In this document: positions 60,550 to 64,000 of the stretch, piece after piece
Position numbering within the stretch: the first letter of the stretch is position 1
How the letters are laid out: every line of letters starts with the position of its first letter
Assembly (NCBI RefSeq): GCF_006715305.1
Contig: NZ_VFMY01000001.1
Coordinates: 434,001 to 498,000 of the forward strand
DNA length: 64,000 nucleotides
Reading direction: 5' to 3'
Source: Arthrobacter sp. SLBN-100
GTDB lineage: Bacteria; Actinomycetota; Actinomycetes; Actinomycetales; Micrococcaceae
Notes under the pieces: model-generated
What the model was told of the DNA's origin: nothing
The model's database searches: none
Seen by the model: the letters and a program-made list of their open reading frames with translations, nothing else
Program-made: the position numbers and the translations under genes

Positions 60550-60604
60550 TCTTACGTCAGGGCTCGCACGCGGTGAGCACCCGGGCCCTAACACTTACGG
60601 CCGG

Positions 60605-61438
60605 CTAGTTGCGGCCGGCCCTGCGCAGGGCCACGGCGCGGGAAGCAGCCAGTGCGCCCAGCACCAGTGCGAGGCCTGCCGCTCCGATGCCGGCAACTGC
60701 GGTGGCTTGCCCTGCGGCACCCTCATCCGCCGCACCTGAGCGGCCGCCCGGGACTGCTCCCGGAGCCGAATGCAGCCCTTCGATGGTCTGCACGGCAAGC
60801 TGCAGGTTCTTGTCCGTCAGGCTGCCCCAGGCGTACACGATGGTGTGCGTGCCTTCGGCGACCGTCACGTCAGCCGGGCCGATGACGGGCTGCGTGGTTC
60901 CCGCCGCCGCCACTGCTGCCGGGATAGTGCCCGGGTCCAGTGTGAGGGTCTGCTCGTTTGGGTTCGCCAGGTTGGAAATGACCGCGGACCCGGCAGCCAG
61001 GACGTCGACGGCGGGTGCGGCAGCGGTGTGCCTGACGGTCAGCTTGCCCTTGCCGGCTGGAATCGGCGAGACATCGTTGGTGAACAGATTGGCGGTGGGC
61101 TTCCCCGAAGCATCCAGGTTTGCCACCGCAGTGTAGTTTCCGTTGGCGGCAAGGGTCACGTTGACCGGGCCGATCACCGCGGCGGAGGCGTCTGCGGCAT
61201 CAGCGGCAGTGATCGCAAGGGCGTAGTTTCCTGCCGGAAGTGCCAGGGGACCGGCCAGGGTGCCGGGAGTGAAGTCGTCCAGGGTCCGTTCACCGTTAAC
61301 CCAGACGTCGACGGTGAGGCCGGGAACACCGTGCAGGACGGACAGCCGGGCATCTCCCTCGGCAGCCTGGGCGGGGCCGGCGAAAGCCAGTGCCGCCGCG
61401 ATTGCCACTGCTCCTGATGCGAAAATGCTGGTGCGCAT
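60605..61438 (-). CDS. DUF4397-domain secreted protein, first gene of the SigK operon
   Basis: A 277-residue exported protein. The signal peptide MRTSIFASGAVAIAAALAFA with AQA cleavage is followed by two DUF4397 units (LSVLHGVPGLTVDVWVNG, LTVRHTAAAPAVDVLAAG, ending TIVYAWGSL). A C-terminal membrane helix and Arg/Lys tail (ASRAVALRRAGRN) follow, suggesting cell-surface anchoring. ATG 61438 has GGAG and a good distance, while the start at 61486 lies inside the leader. SigK of mycobacteria controls the secreted antigens MPT70/MPT83, and this protein probably fills the comparable place. Confidence 0.9.
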   Translation of the reverse strand: MRTSIFASGAVAIAAALAFAGPAQAAEGDARLSVLHGVPGLTVDVWVNGERTLDDFTPGTLAGPLALPAGNYALAITAADAADASAAVIGPVNVTLAANGNYTAVANLDASGKPTANLFTNDVSPIPAGKGKLTVRHTAAAPAVDVLAAGSAVISNLANPNEQTLTLDPGTIPAAVAAAGTTQPVIGPADVTVAEGTHTIVYAWGSLTDKNLQLAVQTIEGLHSAPGAVPGGRSGAADEGAAGQATAVAGIGAAGLALVLGALAASRAVALRRAGRN

Positions 61439-61487
61439 GATTTCTCCTTCTTCGGCCCGCGGTGCGGGCGGTTTTTGCTTACACACC

Positions 61488-61516
61488 TACTACCGCCGCG
61501 GGCCGCCATCTGGATG
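61488..61516 (-). promoter_or_regulatory. ECF-sigma-type promoter of the DUF4397-sortase-sigK-rskA operon
   Basis: Minus strand: CATCCA (61516-61511), 16 nt, GGTAGTA (61494-61488), about 50 bp before ATG 61438. Identical elements and spacing occur in front of the DUF4397 relic at 35533-35561. It is probably recognised by the sigma factor of this operon. Confidence 0.65.
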
Positions 61517-61749
61517 CACCTGCATGAAAGATTTTTGGAGGAAGTTCTTTGGGCGCTGCCGCGCTCAGCGGAAAGCCGGCAGCCGCACGCAGGCCGCCGG
61601 GGCATCTGAGGGCTTAGGAGCCGTTTTCCATGACGGCGGATGTACGGGCATGACTCCCCGTTTCTGTCCGTGTCGATACATTGAGGGCCAGTTGAATCCG
61701 GGTAAAGGCGATGGTTTGGTGAGGTAACGATCCAACGAGAGGCCAATCC

Positions 61750-62265
61750 ATGACAGCCACATCAGATCTTGCTCCGCGCCGGCTTCGCGATATTTTTGGA
61801 AACTTTGCCAGCGGGCTGACGGTGATCACCAGTTCCACCGCAAACGGGCGTGCCGGCTTCACGTGCCAGTCCTTCGCTTCGCTTTCCCTGGACCCTGCGC
61901 TGGTGACGTTCAGCCCGGCGCGGACCTCCAGCACCTGGCCGGCGTTGAGGGAGGCGGGTTCCTTCACGGTCAACATCCTTCCCGCTGAGCACCAGCACCT
62001 GGCCGGCCAGTTCGCCCGCTCGGGGGCGGACAAGTTCGCCGGCGTGAGCCACTCGTCCTCGCCCCTGGGTAACCCGGTCCTGGATGACGCGCTGGCCTGG
62101 ATCGACTGTGAGTTGCACGCAGAGTACGACGGCGGCGACCACACCATTGTGGTGGCCGCAGTGCGCCACCTCAGCGCACGGCAGGACGCGGAACCATTGC
62201 TGTTTTTCAAGGGCCGGTACGCGGAACTGGCGCCTGCCGGACGCCTGCTGGAGGCTGCCGGCTGA
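61750..62265 (+). CDS. Flavin reductase family protein
   Basis: A 171-residue flavin reductase-like FMN-binding split barrel: FGNFASGLTVITS, GFTCQSFASLSLDPALVTFSPARTSSTW, FTVNILPAEHQHLAGQFA, and YDGGDHTIVVAAV with FFKGRYAEL. Members reduce FMN or FAD for a two-component monooxygenase. No oxygenase gene is adjacent. GAGAGG precedes the ATG. Confidence 0.9.
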   Translation: MTATSDLAPRRLRDIFGNFASGLTVITSSTANGRAGFTCQSFASLSLDPALVTFSPARTSSTWPALREAGSFTVNILPAEHQHLAGQFARSGADKFAGVSHSSSPLGNPVLDDALAWIDCELHAEYDGGDHTIVVAAVRHLSARQDAEPLLFFKGRYAELAPAGRLLEAAG

Positions 62266-62334
62266 CACTGGTTCGGGCCTGGCACGGCACCGGACCTCAA
62301 AGGCCTGCCGTCACCATCCGGAGTTGGCATTAAA

Positions 62335-62379
62335 AAGCAGGTTGCCGGCCCGCCGTTACGGCGAAGTGGCAACCTGCTT
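62335..62379. terminator. Bidirectional rho-independent terminator
   Basis: A 12-bp stem AAGCAGGTTGCC/GGCAACCTGCTT (62335-62346, 62368-62379) with an inner CGCCG/CGGCG stem, between convergent genes. On the minus strand it is followed by TTTTTAA, so it is a good terminator for the CBS gene. Confidence 0.75.
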
Positions 62380-62436
62380 GATGTTTATCTAGTCCCGTTG
62401 TGGCTTGCCGGCATCGTTGACAGGGCAATACCGGCA

Positions 62437-62850
62437 TCAATATGAAATGAAGGCAACGAGTTCGCCCACCCGGTCCTCCGGATAGTTCCGGGCAATGTCG
62501 GCCTGGCTGACGACGCCCACCAGGTTGTGCCCGTCAATGACCGGCAACCTCCGGACCTGGTGGTCCTGCATGGTCCTGATGGCCTCCTCGATCGAATCAT
62601 CGGCCCCGATAGTCACGGGCTTGCCTTCAGCGAATTGACCGGCCGTGGCCGTCCGTGGATCTCCACCCTCCGCCAGGCACTTAACCACGATGTCCCGGTC
62701 CGTCAGCATGCCCTTGAGGCGGTTGTCCTCGCCGCAGATGGGCAGTGAGCCGACGTCAAGATCCTTCATCTTCCGCGCGGCCGCTTCCAGGGTTTCGTTT
62801 TCACCCACGCACTCCGCGCCCCCGGTCATGATTTCCCGTGCCGTTGCCAT
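62437..62850 (-). CDS. hrp1: CBS-pair protein, Hrp1-like
   Basis: A 137-residue protein made of two CBS domains. MATAREIMTGGAECVGENETL, GSLPICGEDNRLKGMLTDRDIVVK, DPRTATAG and DHQVRRLPVIDGHNLVGVVSQADIAR follow mycobacterial Hrp1 (Rv2626c, 143 residues, strongly DosR-induced) motif by motif, including the CxGE and ICGEDNR/LTDRDIV cysteine-bearing segments. ATG 62850 has AAGGAG at the right distance. No clear DosR-like box was found upstream. It lies away from the dormancy island. Confidence 0.9.
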   Translation of the reverse strand: MATAREIMTGGAECVGENETLEAAARKMKDLDVGSLPICGEDNRLKGMLTDRDIVVKCLAEGGDPRTATAGQFAEGKPVTIGADDSIEEAIRTMQDHQVRRLPVIDGHNLVGVVSQADIARNYPEDRVGELVAFISY

Positions 62851-62959
62851 AATCGCTCCTTGGTCCATGATGTGGTGCCGACTCTGCGGCCTGTTCGGAT
62901 GGCCTTCGGGACATGGCTTGCAGTGGACGGCCCGGAGAACCCGCCGATGACCAAAATGC

Positions 62960-63093
62960 TAAGCCTGCTGATTATCTGTGTCCAGCGCTGCCGGATCGCA
63001 GCACACTGGCGGGCCGCATTCTTCTGGAGATCCGTTCTTGCTTCGCTGCGATCAGGTAGTAAGCTTGCTGACCAATACTAGTAAGCCTGCTGA
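62960..63093. repeat. Three direct copies of TAAGCYTGCTGA
   Basis: Copies at 62960-62971, 63060-63071 and 63082-63093. The last two start 22 bp apart, two helical turns. They lie upstream of the gene at 63119, so they may be operator sites. The rest of 62851-63118 shows no gene. Confidence 0.55.
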
Positions 63094-63118
63094 TTAATTT
63101 GACGACAGGAGTAGGGCT

Positions 63119-63532
63119 ATGGGAACCATTTTTGCTGCCACCTCGGCACTGGTGGTCGCCGCTGCCGGTGCGGCCGCGGCTCTCAGCGCTCCCTTTGGTG
63201 CTGCCGGCCACGGAGGCCAGTACCTTGCCGGCCACGTGCTCCTGGGGTTGGGCCTCGGGCAGTCGATCGCCATCCTGCTGCGGATCGCAGTCAAGCGGCT
63301 GGTAGCACGGCGGGCAGTCGGCAATGCCCCTGCGGCTCCGGGGCAGACGGCTCCGGAGCGAGTACTGCCGGCCCGTCCGGCAACAATGGCCCCCGCAGCA
63401 GTGGCCTCCGGAGCAGTGACCTCCAGAGCAGTGGCTCAGGCACCCGCTGCCCGGGCAGCTACTGCTCCGGTAACCGTACTGCCGGCACCGCCTGCCGCGC
63501 TGGGTTCGCTGCGGGGCAGGCATGCCGCCTGA
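63119..63532 (+). CDS. Small membrane protein with Ala/Pro-rich tail
   Basis: A 137-residue protein with two probable membrane helices (about 5-25 and 38-60), then about 75 Ala/Pro/Thr-rich low-complexity residues. AGGAGTAGGG precedes ATG 63119. No family recognised. It overlaps the following gene by 11 nt. Confidence 0.6.
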   Translation: MGTIFAATSALVVAAAGAAAALSAPFGAAGHGGQYLAGHVLLGLGLGQSIAILLRIAVKRLVARRAVGNAPAAPGQTAPERVLPARPATMAPAAVASGAVTSRAVAQAPAARAATAPVTVLPAPPAALGSLRGRHAA

Positions 63533-64000
63533 AGCGTCGGCGCCCCCCGGGGTCATTGCCGGCAGACCTGGCCGGAAGGCCTTCCGGCTGTGGCGGGCGG
63601 CGGCCCTGGCAGGTGCCGCGTGCGTTGCCTTGGCCCTATATGCCGCCTCCCCGCTGCTGCGGCCCCCGGATTCCGATGAGGGGACGCTTCGGGGCCTGCA
63701 GATCAGGGTCCTGAACATCAGCCAGGCGGCAGCAGAAAACAGAATGGACGGTGCCCTCGCGGCACTGGAAGCGCTGGAGAAGGACCTGAACGACGCCGCC
63801 GGCCAAGGTTTGATCTCCCTGTCCCGCTACCGCGGAATCGAAGCTGCAGTTGAGGACGTGCGGGCAGACATCGCCGGCCAGCTCGCGGCAGCATCCGCGG
63901 ACACTGCCGCAACCGCATCGGATACGTCCACACCCGACGAACCGGCGCAAACGCAACAGGCACCCGGGACCGGACCCGAACAGCCTGCCGTTGTTCCGGT
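63522..64000 (+). CDS. Membrane-anchored protein, C-terminus outside window
   Basis: Open frame from ATG 63522 to the window edge, with no stop in 159 codons. About 20 residues precede one membrane helix (WRAAALAGAACVALALYAAS), then a helical extracytoplasmic stretch (LQIRVLNISQAAAENRMDGALAALEALEKDL) and a Thr/Ala/Pro/Gln-rich tail. It overlaps the preceding gene by 11 nt and should be co-translated. Function unknown. Confidence 0.65.
   Translation, partial: MPPEASAPPGVIAGRPGRKAFRLWRAAALAGAACVALALYAASPLLRPPDSDEGTLRGLQIRVLNISQAAAENRMDGALAALEALEKDLNDAAGQGLISLSRYRGIEAAVEDVRADIAGQLAAASADTAATASDTSTPDEPAQTQQAPGTGPEQPAVVP

Overview
The window is high-GC DNA, densely packed with genes that often overlap by 4 nt (ATGA or GTGA) and sometimes start with GTG. 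The gene families (DevR/DevS pair, SigK/RskA pair, class E/F-like sortase, SCO1664 and MSMEG_4193 families, DUF4389, DUF5682/DUF5691) point to an actinobacterium, most likely Arthrobacter/Pseudarthrobacter (Micrococcaceae). That genus assignment is an inference from family content. No rRNA, tRNA, CRISPR array or insertion sequence was recognised.

Region 1 (1 to about 22.1 kb) looks like a dormancy/hypoxia island similar to the mycobacterial DosR (DevR) regulon. It holds a two-GAF DevS-type sensor kinase and a DevR response regulator (convergent, 13.07-15.50 kb), six universal stress protein genes, three P-type ATPases, three FMN-split-barrel (pyridoxamine-phosphate-oxidase-like) genes of which one is truncated, two zinc alcohol dehydrogenases, a flavodoxin-like protein with an internal deletion, PEP synthase translationally coupled to 6-phosphofructokinase, and a DUF4389 membrane protein. 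Seven copies of a GGG(A/C)C-N4-G(T/C/G)C(A/C/T)C palindrome, close to the DosR box, lie in its intergenic regions, mostly 36-85 bp upstream of starts. A homologue of the DosR-regulated CBS protein Hrp1 lies apart at 62.4 kb.

Region 2 (22.1 to about 40 kb) is mixed metabolic and accessory DNA: a TPM/DUF5129-like membrane protein, GyrI-like protein, PEP-mutase family enzyme, cytochrome P450, polysaccharide deacetylase-glycosyltransferase fusion, SMP-30 lactonase plus aldo/keto reductase, BBE-type FAD oxidase, two RibD-C reductases, RidA, quinone oxidoreductase, cyclodeaminase-family protein and MBL hydrolase. It also contains several gene relics: a cation/proton antiporter fragment, a DUF4397 pseudogene that keeps its promoter, and a short-chain fatty-acid transporter fragment.

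Region 3 (39-54 kb) holds a SCO1664/histidine-phosphatase pair, a 53-bp tandem repeat, a MoxR-VWA pair, methionine aminopeptidase, an MFS transporter, and a tightly coupled five-gene cassette (SWIM zinc finger, DUF5691, MoxR AAA, DUF5682, VWA) with no established function known to me. This is the best candidate for an undescribed system.

Region 4 (54-64 kb) holds a 5'-3' exonuclease, a ChaB/Rho-N protein, an EF-G-like GTPase, and a DUF4397-sortase-SigK-RskA operon headed by an ECF-type promoter. The same promoter (CATCCA-N16-GGTAGTA) sits in front of the DUF4397 relic at 35.5 kb. The window ends in a flavin reductase, the Hrp1-like CBS protein and two small proteins, the last running off the edge.
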